From Sisyra terminalis (lineage: Eukaryota; Arthropoda; Insecta; Neuroptera; Sisyridae), in NCBI GenBank assembly GCA_958496175.1, contig OY292275.1, forward strand, positions 22,421,001 through 22,485,000: DNA of 64,000 nt, written 5' to 3'. Shown here piece by piece: positions 11,444 through 23,600 of the stretch. Numbering within the stretch: the first letter of the stretch is position 1; every line of letters starts with the position of its first letter. Below the pieces are notes generated by a model. That model was not told where the DNA came from. It did not search any database and saw only the letters and a program-made list of their open reading frames with translations. Both the position numbers and the translations under genes were made by a program.

Positions 11444-13138
11444 TTACGCAGTTTTTAAAATCGATGAATAGTCCATTCCCAATTTATTTGCCATATTAAG
11501 TTGAGCTATTGCAGCATCTTTTAATGAAAACAAATGTGTCATTTCAGTCTCAGTTTTCGCTAGTAAAATAGCTTTATCAAATAATTCAATGGCTCTTTTC
11601 ATATTGCCTTGCTGAACTTCAATGGATCCCAAGGCTTCATAAGCATATTCACATTTAGGATCTTTTTCCAACGCAGTGTTTATTAATTCAATACTTTTTT
11701 CAATATTATTGGTAGACTGTAGTTGTAGAACTGCTCGCTGAACATAAACAGTTGCATTATCTGGATCGACCGTCATAGTCTTTTGGAAATATTGATCAGC
11801 TTCAATATATTTATGTTGGTCTGCTAGTACTTGGGCGTACATTGAATAGCATTCACAACAATTAGGAAACCGTTTTATTACAGATTGAAACTCTTCCATA
11901 ACACCTGGAAGTTTATCCACGTTCATAGTACTTAATGCTTGCCTATAATCGGTGTAACATTTTTGAGCGTGAGCCACTGCGTGATCTGGGTTGAGTTCTA
12001 TAGCTTTACTGAAATCATTAGACGCTTCAGAAACTTGGCCTAAAAGCAGGTAATATTGTGCTCGATGATGATAGACGTCACAATTTTTCGGGTCTATTTC
12101 AGCCGCTGTTAGGAAGTTTTTCATACTTAAGTCAGGTTTTTCTACTTGCATGTGAAGAGCTGCTAATTTTATTAAAGCATTCACACGTAGCTTTACATCG
12201 ACTAAAGTATTATCAATAACCGATTGGAAATCAGTAACACCATCCTCATGCTTTCCAACTAATAAGTAAAATGTTCCACGTAAAACAATCGCTTCAGTTT
12301 TAAACTGGGATTCCGATTCACTGGAATCAATTTCCTCGTTACACGCGGCAATTACATCATCATACTCTTTACATTTCAATAATTGTAAAGCTTTCATAAA
12401 ACCTTTACGTTCACTAGGATCTTCACTGATTTCGAAACTTTCCAAACGATTTAAAATTGGATCTTCAGTAAAAGCCGAAAAATAATTTTTAATAAAATGT
12501 TTCGATGGCATTACAGGAACTCGGTTTCCAATTGCTTCCTTGGCATGTTTGGCTCCTAATTGACGCAATATTCGATCAGCCATGTATAACGTGGATTGAT
12601 TTTGGAATTTTTCCAAGAAACAAACTGCTGTTATGTCTTCGAGAGCCATCACCAAATCGTTTGTGTTTTCCGCAGCCCTAGCTCGACGAAATAGAGCTTT
12701 GGTGTACGTTGGGTTTAATTCGAGAGCTTTTGTACAATCATCACGTACAGCAGACCACTTCTTTAGTTGCTCATAAGCAGCCGCCCGATTTTGATAAAAT
12801 GTTGCCAAATCGGATTTCATATCTGGTGGACACAATTCAATCGCTTTGTTGTAATGACCGATCGCTTCATCGTATTTGCCAGCCTTAAAAGCAACGTTAC
12901 CATCGTTTTTATGTGTCTGTGCCTGATTAAGCGGAGATTGTTCACTTTTGGAATTGTTGTCACCTGATGAAGCATCCAATGATCGCGCTTTTTCAATAGA
13001 ATGTGGAACTTTAGATTTGGTTACTTGCGAACTACGATTTAAATACCAATAACCTAACCCAATTACGCCGGTTGTACCCAATGCAATTGCTAATTGCCAC
13101 TTTTGAAATCCCCCTATTGAACCCCCAGATGATATCAT
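11444..13138 (-). CDS. Tom70: Mitochondrial import receptor subunit Tom70
   Basis: This outer-membrane receptor takes Hsp70/Hsp90-bound precursors such as carrier proteins and hands them to the TOM channel. It is one uninterrupted exon of 564 residues (human 608), so it is intronless here. The N-terminus has one transmembrane anchor at about residues 13-33 (WQLAIALGTTGVIGLGYWYL), with the rest exposed to the cytosol. A charged linker is followed by TPR repeats. The first three (from about residue 73, HKNDGNVAFKAGKYDEAIGHYNKAIEL) form the chaperone clamp that binds EEVD tails. A spacer with KHFIKNYFSAFTEDPI and a C-terminal TPR array for precursor binding follow. The start is the first ATG and places the anchor correctly. 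The histone H1 3' signal lies about 415 nt upstream. Confidence 0.95.
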   Translation of the reverse strand: MISSGGSIGGFQKWQLAIALGTTGVIGLGYWYLNRSSQVTKSKVPHSIEKARSLDASSGDNNSKSEQSPLNQAQTHKNDGNVAFKAGKYDEAIGHYNKAIELCPPDMKSDLATFYQNRAAAYEQLKKWSAVRDDCTKALELNPTYTKALFRRARAAENTNDLVMALEDITAVCFLEKFQNQSTLYMADRILRQLGAKHAKEAIGNRVPVMPSKHFIKNYFSAFTEDPILNRLESFEISEDPSERKGFMKALQLLKCKEYDDVIAACNEEIDSSESESQFKTEAIVLRGTFYLLVGKHEDGVTDFQSVIDNTLVDVKLRVNALIKLAALHMQVEKPDLSMKNFLTAAEIDPKNCDVYHHRAQYYLLLGQVSEASNDFSKAIELNPDHAVAHAQKCYTDYRQALSTMNVDKLPGVMEEFQSVIKRFPNCCECYSMYAQVLADQHKYIEADQYFQKTMTVDPDNATVYVQRAVLQLQSTNNIEKSIELINTALEKDPKCEYAYEALGSIEVQQGNMKRAIELFDKAILLAKTETEMTHLFSLKDAAIAQLNMANKLGMDYSSILKTA

Positions 13139-13530
13139 TTTTCTTGTTTTTTATTATATATAATGTACGTTAAAAACACAACCACATTTATAAATGCAAT
13201 TCCTTTAAATGAAATAAAAATTATGAATGAAATTTACATTCGGTAACTTAAAAATGACAGAACACTGCGACTAACTTCATAATCAACTTAATGGTTGTTC
13301 ACTTCATGCCAATGTGCTAACTATAATTCGATTTTACAAAAAATTCAATTGCACCAGATTTCTTATTAAAATTATTCATATACCATACATAATGCTCAAC
13401 AGGATACGATTTTCAAGCATATACGAAAAATTATTGAGATCTATAATTAGACCATAAAGTTACCATGAACTAGATTATAAAAATTATTAAAAAATTGTTG
13501 TAAATTGTAAAGTATTGTCTTAAACTTTGT
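13139..13530. other. Spacer between Tom70 5' end and histone H1 3' end
   Basis: This AT-rich stretch of about 390 bp must hold the Tom70 promoter and leader on the minus strand. No TATA box or gene is evident. Confidence 0.5.
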
Positions 13531-13567
13531 AACTCTTTAAAGAAATATATTTCGGCCCTACCAGGCC
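13531..13567 (-). terminator. Histone H1 3' processing signals
   Basis: Read on the minus strand, a short hairpin GGCCTGGTAGGGCC (13567-13554) lies 43 nt past the H1 stop. About 15 nt further on is the purine-rich downstream element AAAGAGTTA (13540-13531 region), like the site that pairs with U7 snRNA. The hairpin has a four-base loop (GGTA) and a stem needing U-G pairs, so it is weaker than the H3 and H4 hairpins. Confidence 0.7.
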
Positions 13568-13609
13568 ATGTTAATGAAGTTCTATTTGAAAAAAGAAGTT
13601 AAGCGAACT

Positions 13610-14254
13610 TTACTTCTTCTTGGGTGCAGCTTTTTTGGATGGGGATTTAGGTTTTTTTGGAGAGGCGGCCTTTTTAGGCTTAGCCGGTGATTTTGGCTTC
13701 TTAGGACTCTTGGCAGCTGCTTTTTTAGGTTTGGGAGCGGCTTTAGGTTTGGATTTGACAGGAGATTTGGCGGACGGAGATGCTGGAGCTTTCTTGGGTT
13801 TAGCGGCAGCTTTTTTGGCTGGCGATTTCTTGGCGGCAGCAACTTTGGTCTTCTTGGCAGCTGCAACTTTAGCCTTCTTGGGGCTGGCGGCTTTTTTCTT
13901 TTTCTCGGTTTTGGACTTCTTTCCTTCACCAGTTGAAGACACTAATTTGAACGATCCAGATGCTCCATGTCCTTTGGTACGAACCAAGATTCCGCTGTCG
14001 ACGGCAGAATTAAGATATTTACGGATGAAAGGAGCGAGTTTATCTGGCTGAACTTTGTAGTTGGCGGCAATGTATTTCTTGATGGCTTGAACAGATGAAC
14101 CTCCACGTTCTTTCAAGTCTTTAATGGCTTGGTTTACCATTTGAGATGTCGCAGGATGATTTGGTTTTGATCTTGAAGCACCTTTTTTGGTCGCTGCAGC
14201 CTTCTTAGAAGGCGATGCAGGAGCAGGAGTAGTTTCAGCAGAAGAATCGGCCAT
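13610..14254 (-). CDS. His1: Histone H1 (linker histone)
   Basis: This linker histone binds nucleosome entry and exit DNA and compacts chromatin. It is a single exon of 214 residues when started at MADSSAE, which carries the typical Met-Ala-acidic beginning. An in-frame ATG three codons upstream (14263) is less likely. A short N-terminal tail is followed by the winged-helix globular domain at about residues 32-108, with [33 protein letters not shown] and [10 protein letters not shown]. After it comes a long C-terminal tail of lysine/alanine/proline with many SPKK-like motifs, which bind the minor groove. It is intronless and has a histone-type 3' hairpin instead of a polyadenylation signal, as expected for a replication-dependent gene. 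It stands alone, about 27 kb from the H3 and H4 genes in the window. Confidence 0.96.
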   Translation of the reverse strand: MADSSAETTPAPASPSKKAAATKKGASRSKPNHPATSQMVNQAIKDLKERGGSSVQAIKKYIAANYKVQPDKLAPFIRKYLNSAVDSGILVRTKGHGASGSFKLVSSTGEGKKSKTEKKKKAASPKKAKVAAAKKTKVAAAKKSPAKKAAAKPKKAPASPSAKSPVKSKPKAAPKPKKAAAKSPKKPKSPAKPKKAASPKKPKSPSKKAAPKKK

Positions 14255-14330
14255 AGTTAACAAGTTTGGTATCTAGTAGTTGATTACGAGACAAACAAGT
14301 GAATATCAAGTTCCAGCCTGAACCGCGGAT

Positions 14331-14338
14331 GTATATGT
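14331..14338 (-). promoter_or_regulatory. Possible TATA-like element of histone H1
   Basis: Minus-strand ACATATAC lies about 77-84 nt upstream of the H1 start, at the spacing of the TATA boxes of the H3 and H4 genes. It is a weak match to TATAAA. Confidence 0.3.
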
Positions 14339-17300
14339 TTCCAGAAGAACCGTGTTGAAAACGATACACGCTCTGCTCGAAATGTTAGTCTCTTGATTCC
14401 AAATTAAGAGAAAAAAAATAGTTTATACTTATTTTTTAAAAATATAGAATGAAAATATTTAAAAATACTCTCTTTTAATCGAAAATAGAATGATTGATTT
14501 ATCAATTACTAATTTTTATCCGTTGAAAATAATTAAGACTACCCCTTAAAAAAGTAATAAAATGTACTAACTCTTCGACGCTTACTAATTTTTTTTGGGA
14601 AAAAACTATTTTTTTTCTAATTAGAAACTATTGTTTGTCATTAATTGAGTTATTTTCTTAATAACAAGTCATTAAGTTATAGCTTTCAATAAATGAAATA
14701 TTAAAATATTTTCTATTTCATTAGTTATAATCAAATATTTTAAGCCCTTACGCACAACACAAAATGACACATTTTCTAGTACAGAAAAATAAAAAATAGT
14801 TTATTTTCTATTGTTATTAAATAAATTATTTTATATCAAATCAAAAGCTAATCTATTTCCAAAAAAATACATTTTAATAGTAAGTTTGTGACTTCTTTAA
14901 ATATTATTTTTGATGCAACTATTTTATAAAATTGTATTGTAACACCAATTTTGTAAGGAATCTTAAGAAGTTATTTTTCAAACTTCTTATTTTCTAAGTT
15001 ATTGATGATTCGATTAATAATCTAATATATTGAATCATTATTTCAATTGTTTTGATTGCTTTATTGATTTTTTTCGATTTAAAACCTTTTTTATTAATCA
15101 TTTTTGGATGAAATATAAAAACATTTTTCTATCAAAACTGATTTAAACTTTGAAGATTAGCATTGAATTATTAAATAATTTTCACCATTTAGAATAATTG
15201 AAAATTTTTTTGGTAACTAAATTGATAATTGAAATTTGGAAAATGGCACTGAAAAATACTATATTACACTACCATATTACAGAAAAAGCTTAACTATTAT
15301 ATTTCACATCAACATTGGTACTAAGATCAAAAGCTGAAATTTTTCATGAAAATTTAATAAATTTATCTTTAGGTATCTATACATTTTGGCTATTTTCACT
15401 TTAGGCGACTAAGAAAATTTTTGAGATGAGTTAATGATGAAAGAATATGTTATAAATAAATTTGCGGAAATATTTTATTAGATAGGATGAAAAAAAAATA
15501 TTGGTCTTCCTTTTTGAATTTCTTTACATTCTAAAATAATTATCTGAATATAAAATAATTATAATCTGTCGAATGTCATTAGGATTGCATCAGGTTTCTA
15601 CATAATTCACGAGAAACTTATAGTTATGATGTTTAGATTTATTGATCCTTGAATTTAAATAATTGTATTTAATAAATTTCAGAACGAAATGCTATGAAAT
15701 AGACAAAAAATTTACAAAAATTTTATTTACCAACTAGGCCAATAAATTAAAAGAAAAAACTATCATAAAATGATCCAAATTTAATATGCGATCGATGGTG
15801 TGTCGATCCCGTAAGATGATAATGTGAATGTGATGAGACCTGATAATCCAGGAAGTTCTGACATTTTTCATGAGATTTGATAATTCTACCATTTTTATTT
15901 CCTATGATATCCTATGATACGTGCTGGTTTCTAAAATCAACTTTAATATGCTAACCCTGTTAAAAAAGGCCTTTAAAAGCACTTTAAATGTTCAAAAAAA
16001 CCGTTTGAAGTCACTTAAAATGGTTTAAAGTTATTAAAGGCATTTTAAAAGTAACGATTTCATAATACTTCTAAATGCCTTTTTATAACAGGGAGATATT
16101 TGTAAATATTTTCGCATAAATACATTGATCGCATAAAAATAATTGTCATAAGTTTACCCCGAAATAGTTCATATATAATTAATTAAATAGGGTAACATTT
16201 TCTCTCAATTCTCCATATTTTTTTTTGCATTTACTTGGATGTACGGTAACCATTATTTTTGAATCAAATACAGGTTAAGGAGCAAACAAAAAACGTATAA
16301 AAATGTTAATACGCTTAGTTATTACATAACTATGGCCATATAATATTTTTTTGGACTATTATTTACGAACTTAATTATTATTCATCTATACGATATTTTT
16401 ACATTCAAAAATTAAATTTGAGTATAATTTAACTTTCATTGAAAAACAGTACAAATAAATAAAAAAACAGAACATTTATGCTTAAAAAACAATACTGTCC
16501 TGCCAAAAACAGTGCGAATTTTTATCGTCACCATAAATATAAGGGATACACGGAACTTAATTCAAAAATGCGAAAGGCGTTTCCTCAATTAATGTCCTGC
16601 TGATAAGTATTCTGACCAATTCTGACTAAAAGGTATTTTTTCTCAGAATTAAAAATCTTTCGTTCTAGTTCTTCAAGGCATTCCCGTAGCATTCTTTATC
16701 ATAACTGTTGAAAACCTTCCTACTGCATAATTCTATGATCTTATATTATAACTATTATTTATAATCGCTTGAAAAAGCAGTAATAAACTGCGAAACGTTG
16801 CGCAAAAATAACAAAGTGTAAATTATTTAAAAATAAAAGATCCTTAAAAATCCTCGAAACTACAACAAATTAGAGTTCTATGATTTTTTTTTATTCATAT
16901 TGAGTCAACTACAGAACCTATGAATAACATTTTAAAACCTGCTTTGGACAGATTATATCAGCTACATGTTATCAGCCTTTTGCTTTAATATCATCTCTAT
17001 TAGTATCTGGCTCCGAACAAAATAATATAAATCCTTTTAATTTACATATAGTAATAGTTATACGGATATTCTCGATGTGAATTTAACAAAAAAGTATTAA
17101 AATTTAAGTTTAAAGAAAAAAAATAAAATAAGGTAAATTTTAAAAATATATAGTATGATAGTATTTAGTCACATAGTTTAATAGTTTTATTAGTTATCCT
17201 GGTTATCTTTAATATAGGTAAATTACATATTTTAAAATTTTTATACCTCTTATACCAACACGTTTTATAGATAAATAAATGTATAGATATATCGAATATA

Positions 17301-17661
17301 TTCCTAATAAAGGTTCTTAATAATATAGAATATGTTCCCTTTATTTAATTCAAAAAATACAAATTTCGTTCGTTTAGTTATATTAAAGTTAGAATGAAAA
17401 GCTTAACAAAATAGTACAGATAGTACATTTATTTCTATTATTGCATCAGCAAAAGCAGATGAAAGTAATCTAATTTACATAGGAAGAAGTAAAGTAATAA
17501 TTTATGCTTTTGATAAAGAAATCAAGAAGCTCGTGATTTTCCCCACATTCCCCCCGTTTTTATTCTTAAGCCATAGTTGTCTAGTGTTCTATATGGTTCG
17601 CCATGTGCTGCCATGTGCGGAGAAATTAAAAAATCTAATTCCAAATTAGTATAACCTAAAA
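14339..17661. other. Intergenic between divergent H1 and LRPPRC genes
   Basis: This very AT-rich spacer of about 3.3 kb has no credible coding frame. It contains one complete MITE with CCCTGTTA ends (15955-16093). The promoter of LRPPRC must lie at its right end, but no clear core element is visible. Confidence 0.6.
15955..16093. mobile_element. MITE with CCCTGTTA terminal repeats, copy 1
   Basis: This 139-bp element starts CCCTGTTAAAAAAGGC and ends with the near reverse complement GCCTTTTTATAACAGGG. The body repeats TTTAAA-type words (CTTTAAAAG, ATTTTAAAAG). It has no coding capacity. Related but more decayed copies lie at 49576-49695, 53609-53690 and 54448-54499. The target duplication is not clear. 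Confidence 0.7.
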
Positions 17662-20600
17662 ATGGCATCTATATTACGTTCATCCAAATTTGCTCGATAT
17701 ATTGTGGGATTTACACGCAACTTTACTATTAATACACCGATTGAAATCGAACGAAATACTTTACAGAATGGCCAATGTATTTGCAATAGTATTTTAACTA
17801 GGTAAGTCGTCTATAATCTAAAATTGAATTGAAATTAACCTCAATATTAAACATTTAACTAATTCAATTTCCAAAGATCTTTAGCTTCACAAATTGCCGC
17901 CGCACATAATACACAGAATGATCAATCGTTAGAACGTAGTTTACGTCGTTTAGACCAAGATGTTCGTCGTTCTGGACGAATTTCCCGGCGAGACATTGAA
18001 GATGTTCTTGAGGAAATCCGATTTTCCCGATCTGCTTCTAGCTCACAGTCCTTACTGGTAATACGATGTTGCGGAAATTTGGTACCGGAAGAAAAGCCAA
18101 CCGTTCGCACTCAGCTTGTTCAAGAAATTTGGAAGACTTTAAATAAGTTGAATGTTCCGATGGATATATCGCATTACAATGCATTGTTACGAGTATATTT
18201 GGAAAATGAATACCAGTTTTCACCTACTCAATTCTTAGCGGAATTGGAAGCAAAAAATATTGAACCAAACCGTGTTACATACCAAAGGTTGATTGCTCGT
18301 TATTGCCAAGAAGGAGATATCGAAGGAGCTACGCAAATTTTAGAATATATGCGAGAAAAGCAATTGCCAGTCAATGAAAATGTGTTTAATGCCTTAATTA
18401 TGGGACATAGTCAAGCAGAGTAAGTGTAATTTTTATATTTAACATACATATTTCTTTTTTATTATTATGTACCGTTGCTTTAAAACTACTAAGGTTCTTA
18501 GCGACTCTAGAGTTAATAAAAATCCTTAATCGAGAAATATTGAAAACTTGCTTGATGCGAGGATCGAATCCAACATCTACCAGTTTTGGAACACATTGAC
18601 CACTCGGCCACTAGTAGGCTCATAATAATTTATTAAATTGAATTTACGATGACGATTTTGTATATGCACAGGCTATTTAATATGAATCGTTTCATACTAT
18701 AAGGGCCTCCATTCCAAATATATTTTTTGAGCTAATTATAGGAATCAAATTGAGTGAAGTTCTTTCAATGTTTTAAGCTTTATAAAAAATTTTCAGAAAA
18801 TTTGCTATGGAAAATATCTAAAACAAGAATGTATGAGGTCTTTATAGCCATAACTATGAAAGAACTCTTTTTGATACGATTTGTAGAATTTCAAAAAAAT
18901 ATTTTATGACTAAAGGCCTTAAGCATGAAGTGATTCATAAAGAATTAAATTACCTCACTTAAAAACCAATATTAACGTTTTTCCAAAATTATAATTCAAG
19001 TAAAAAACTAAAAATCAAAATACTGACTTTAAAAAGACAAAAGCCAGAATTGTATCAAAAAATGGCTCATGTCCATCTTAGGGACATCAATACTTGGCAA
19101 TGTTGCATTATCTACTTTTTTTACTTTAATTCGCGAATGAATTGAACCATAATGAAAATTTAGCGGTAAAAGAGAAAATTATACGATATACGAATCGAAT
19201 TAACAAAAAAATCACGAATTAAATTAAAAACAAAGTAGAAAATGCAACGTTGTCAAATATGGACGTCTCTGAAATGGACATGAAGCAATAAATTATATCA
19301 CAATCCATTTGAGGCAATTGATATAGAAAGCCTTATAAAAAAAAAGAGTGTTGTAAATTGAGTATAGATCAGTATTTTCCATCTTCGTCATCAAATTCCG
19401 AAATTCGATAGACAAAAGAATTATAAAAAATATTTTTAAAAATTAGATTTTTTTTTGTCATTTTTGTTGTATTTGTGTAACTAGATATCACTAATATAGA
19501 GGTCCCCAGAATAATCTTATTTTAGAGGAATTATAAGGATGATTTATAATTTTGAAAGTGAGGAAACAGTTTTTATAGGCCATACCGTCATTAAATCGTG
19601 TCTGTTATTGTTTTATAGTGAGTAAAAGTTTGGGCTTTAACAGTATTATTATATACCATAATACTCTGTAAAGTGTTATTTGTTGTCTTGTCCCGTCAAA
19701 ATGAACTACCTGTAACTTTGCATTGTACTTACAACAATAATTTTCACTAAAGTCAATATGAATGATGTTCTCATTTTTAAACAGGGAAGAACGGTGAATT
19801 TAAGGATTAAATAAGCAAAAAAAGAAATAAAAAGTCAAGGTCGACTAGTTAAAGCCATTACCTCATATATCGTCATTCCCTCTTATCAATTTGAAATGAG
19901 AGAATGACGAAATGAAGTATAACTTAAACAATTTTGGAACATAAAATTTATTAAATCTGAATTTTTATGTAAGTGTACTGTTTCTGAAGGCCTACTTTTC
20001 TGTACTAGTATTATTAAGATATAGTAAATACCTCTATTCTTATTCAATATGAAGGAATGGCGACTAAAAATGTAATCTTGAAATAATCTTTTATATTTTT
20101 ATTCTGGACAGATACTCGAACACTTGTAAGATGACTTAAATATATGAAATAATTGATAGTTTTGCCAATAATTAAAAATCGACTAGAGCCTTCATGAATG
20201 ATCGCAGGTGCGTTTTAATAATAGTCTACATTTTACTAGGGATTGTAAAAAAGGAAAGCTATTAACATTATTTTTAAACTTGATCTACAGAAACAAAGCA
20301 ACTAATTCGAAATAAAGTTTTGAGCTATTGCTCCAAAGGTAGTTATTTAGATTGCCAAACAATCTTCGAAAGTCACAAAATAATCTTAGATTTCCCCTGA
20401 ATATTTGCTATTGAGCATAAATTATTCCAAATCAACAAAAATCCGGTTGATTTGCATAAGAATTTTTATAAATGTTTATTAACATCTTACGTGTTATTAG
20501 GATAAATTAAAAAAAATAATAACCGTAATAACAACGAAAATTAGGTTTCTGCATTAATTTTTATGTTGATTGTTTTGTTATTAGATAATAAGAACTTATT

Positions 20601-23600
20601 TTTTGAACGTTTTTTATTTCAATTCTTGAAAACGGAAATTATCTTTTAAAGTTTATGTTATCATAATTAAGAAGTATGTATTTTTGCCAATTTGTAGATG
20701 AGTTCGTTTTTAATTTTCAGTGATATGGAATCGGCTAAGGGAATGCTTTCAGTAATGCAACAAGCTGGATTACAACCTAGTGCCGATACTTATACAACTC
20801 TTCTTTGTGGTTATGCTCGAAAAGGGGATATTGAAGCCATAAAATCTACCATCAAACAATGTGAAGAAGCTGACATTAGTTTACTCGATAAAGACTATAT
20901 GGACATAATTTTTGCCTTAGCAAAAAATAGTCATGGTCAACACGTTCCATTTTTATTAAGCAAGATGCGAAAATCTATAGGATATAATCAAGATGCAATA
21001 AATTTAATTTTAAAATTGACTAACTTTGGACAGGAAGATGTTGCCATGGAAGTTTTGAAGACGATGCCTCGAAATAATCGCAATGGCGAAGAAGCTGCTC
21101 CTGTAGGAAGTTTCTTTATTGCGCAGTTGGTTAAAGCTAATAGACCCACTGAGAAAGTTATATCTGTCTGTAATTATTTATTAGAAACTGATTTAAATCC
21201 ACGAGCTTTATTGGTGGCAACAGATGCAGCTTTGCATGAGTGTAATGAAGAGTTGGTTTATGCTTTATTAGAAGAAATGAAAAAAAGAAATATTCCAATC
21301 AGACCTCATTACTTTTGGCCTTTAATCGTTAACAAAGCGAAAAATTCCACACCTGAAGATGTGGCGAACATTTTAAAAACAATGACAACAAAATTCAATT
21401 TGAAAATTACTGGAGAAACTTTACGAGATTATGTTGTACCTAATTTAAAATTAAAAAATCCCGATAAAATCATCGTTTTGCTTCGAGACGCTGGTGTTTC
21501 AACAGCTTCAGCTTTAACCAACATAGTGTACCATTATTTAGTAGAACATGATTTGAAAAGTGCAGCAAACGTTTCCAATTCATTTAATGCATTTTATGCT
21601 CCATCAGTATTCCGGCGTCCACTAGCACTTGCTTATATCGCTACAAAAGATACTGATAATTACATTCAAATACTTCATCGAATTGTGTCTAATTTAAATC
21701 GTGGAAATGCAACGTCTGCATCTGAAGAAAATGATCCTACCATTGAGTCAAATGAAAAACCATCATTTGATCCAGAGGAAATTACAGGACAATTCGTTAT
21801 TGACATCGCACTTTTGAATCGTCAACAAAGCGTTGAAAACATAACTAAAATTTTAAATGGCTTAGTTACAGCTAGACTTGGAATTAGTAATAAAACGGCA
21901 GAACAACTACACAATATTTTAGCCGAGCGAATAACTCCAGAAATTTCTTCAGCATTGGCAAAATTGACTTCAGGTATTAATTAAACTAATACTTTGAATT
22001 CTCAAGTATAACGCGCATTATACATGTTTATGCATTAAGAATTACCAAGTATGTACTTTATAGAAATATATTTATGAATTGAAGTATTAAATCAGTAAAG
22101 CAATGCAAATTTGAATGGCTTAGAGAATATAAATTTTCGTAGTTAATGTTTTGCGAGCGTCCTACGCGTAACATATGGCCTGAGCGTTATACTTGAGAAT
22201 TTAGAGTACCTATATCAACATCATACTTTTGATTTTGAGTAAGACGACGTACAAATAGTTTATTAACACTTTACTCGCATTTTATATTCATAAAAATTCA
22301 AGGATTGATGATATTTAATCCTGCAGCTCTTTGTATTGTGAAATAAATAAGAAGATAAAGATCCAAATTATTAAAAATCTCAAATCCACTTTGCCCTTAC
22401 TTTTATAAGCAATGGTAAATATTACTAGCTGATACCTGACTTCTTGATTCTTTAATTTGCGTTTTTTTAGTCATAAAAGGTGAACATTGTAGATGAACAT
22501 TACACACAACATTACAGTAGATTAAACAAAATTTTCCACCCGCTAGAAACGTGTAGCTGTTACCTCCCCGAATACATAATTATAAAACCGTCGGAATAAA
22601 ATGTATGCTGAGAATATTAGGCTACAATATCAAATGATTGAATGAAACCATAGAAATTAAAACGGGGACATGAAAAAATTAATTGTTAACCATGCATTGC
22701 ACAATACTTCGACGATATTTCTAAATTTCGCAAATTCTTGCAACTAATACTTGTCGTGGAAGATTTATTTTTATATTTAAAATATTTCGTAAAGAAAACC
22801 ATTGAGGTCACAAACACTTGATAAAGGCCAACTTACCAAAATTTTGTACTAAGTACAATTAGTAATAATTTTATTATCTTATTTTTGGTACTTGATGTTA
22901 GTAAGTTTCATTTATTACAATCGGAGATCTTGTCAACTAAAACCATTCAACTAATGTGAATTTTATAGCTTACATTGACTTAAAATTTATTATTGCACCC
23001 GACAATGGTTTATTTTTTATCAAAAATAAAGCCTTTTTAAAAATTATACTCCATACAATTTTAACTGGAATATATTTAAAATCTACGGTATATAAATATA
23101 TGCTTAAAGTCTTTGGAAAAAATCTTATTTCGTTTTATACCGGATTTAGTTTAATAACTACTAAGTGATTACATTTATTTTTATTGATTTTATTGTTCTA
23201 TACATTTATTTTAATGCTTTATTATATGTTTTTTTTATTATCGAAGTAAGTGTTCACGTTTTTCGTTGCAATTAGCATTTTTGTATAATTCAAAACTAAA
23301 ATTAATATTTTTTTTAATAATTATTTTACTGAGTTGATTATTTACTCTCACTTTACAACAATCAAGGGTTTTTAGCAACTCGCAACTCTTGTGTTAATAA
23401 AAATCCGTAATCTAAGAAATATTGAAAAAAAATCGTTACGAGGTTCAAACCCATTACCCAGTAGTGTTTTTTAAAAGTTGTAATTATTTAACCTATGTAA
23501 TTTATTTTTATTTACAGACGATCTTCCATCTCCAAAAACTTTAGAAACTCGAACGGTATCTTTACCTCCATCGGTCGGGTTCTTAGAAAATCTATTAAAA

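Larger units (their letters stand above)
18420..20720. other. LRPPRC intron 2, transposon-bearing
   Basis: This 2.3-kb intron (GTAAGT donor, TTTTCAG acceptor) contains a minus-strand tRNA-derived SINE (18489-18622), a hAT-like MITE (19064-19286) and a short hairpin (19859-19919). The rest is AT-rich and shows nothing I recognise. Confidence 0.65.
21974..23517. other. LRPPRC intron 3
   Basis: This intron of about 1.5 kb contains an inverted-repeat element directly after the donor (21996-22203) and a truncated SINE (23363-23470) close to the acceptor. A 70-codon frame at 22956-23168 is AT-rich and unlikely to be coding. Confidence 0.6.

Noticed and set aside
13620..14051. 143-codon hydrophobic plus-strand frame
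   Set aside because: It is the antisense of the histone H1 tail.
18558..18612. Possible tRNA gene (A and B boxes present)
   Set aside because: No acceptor or anticodon stem forms, and the same unit recurs with a non-tRNA tail, so it is a SINE.
20698..20720. ATG at 20698 as the start of a separate gene
   Set aside because: It is intron sequence before the TTTTCAG acceptor; exon 3 continues the PPR repeats of LRPPRC in phase.
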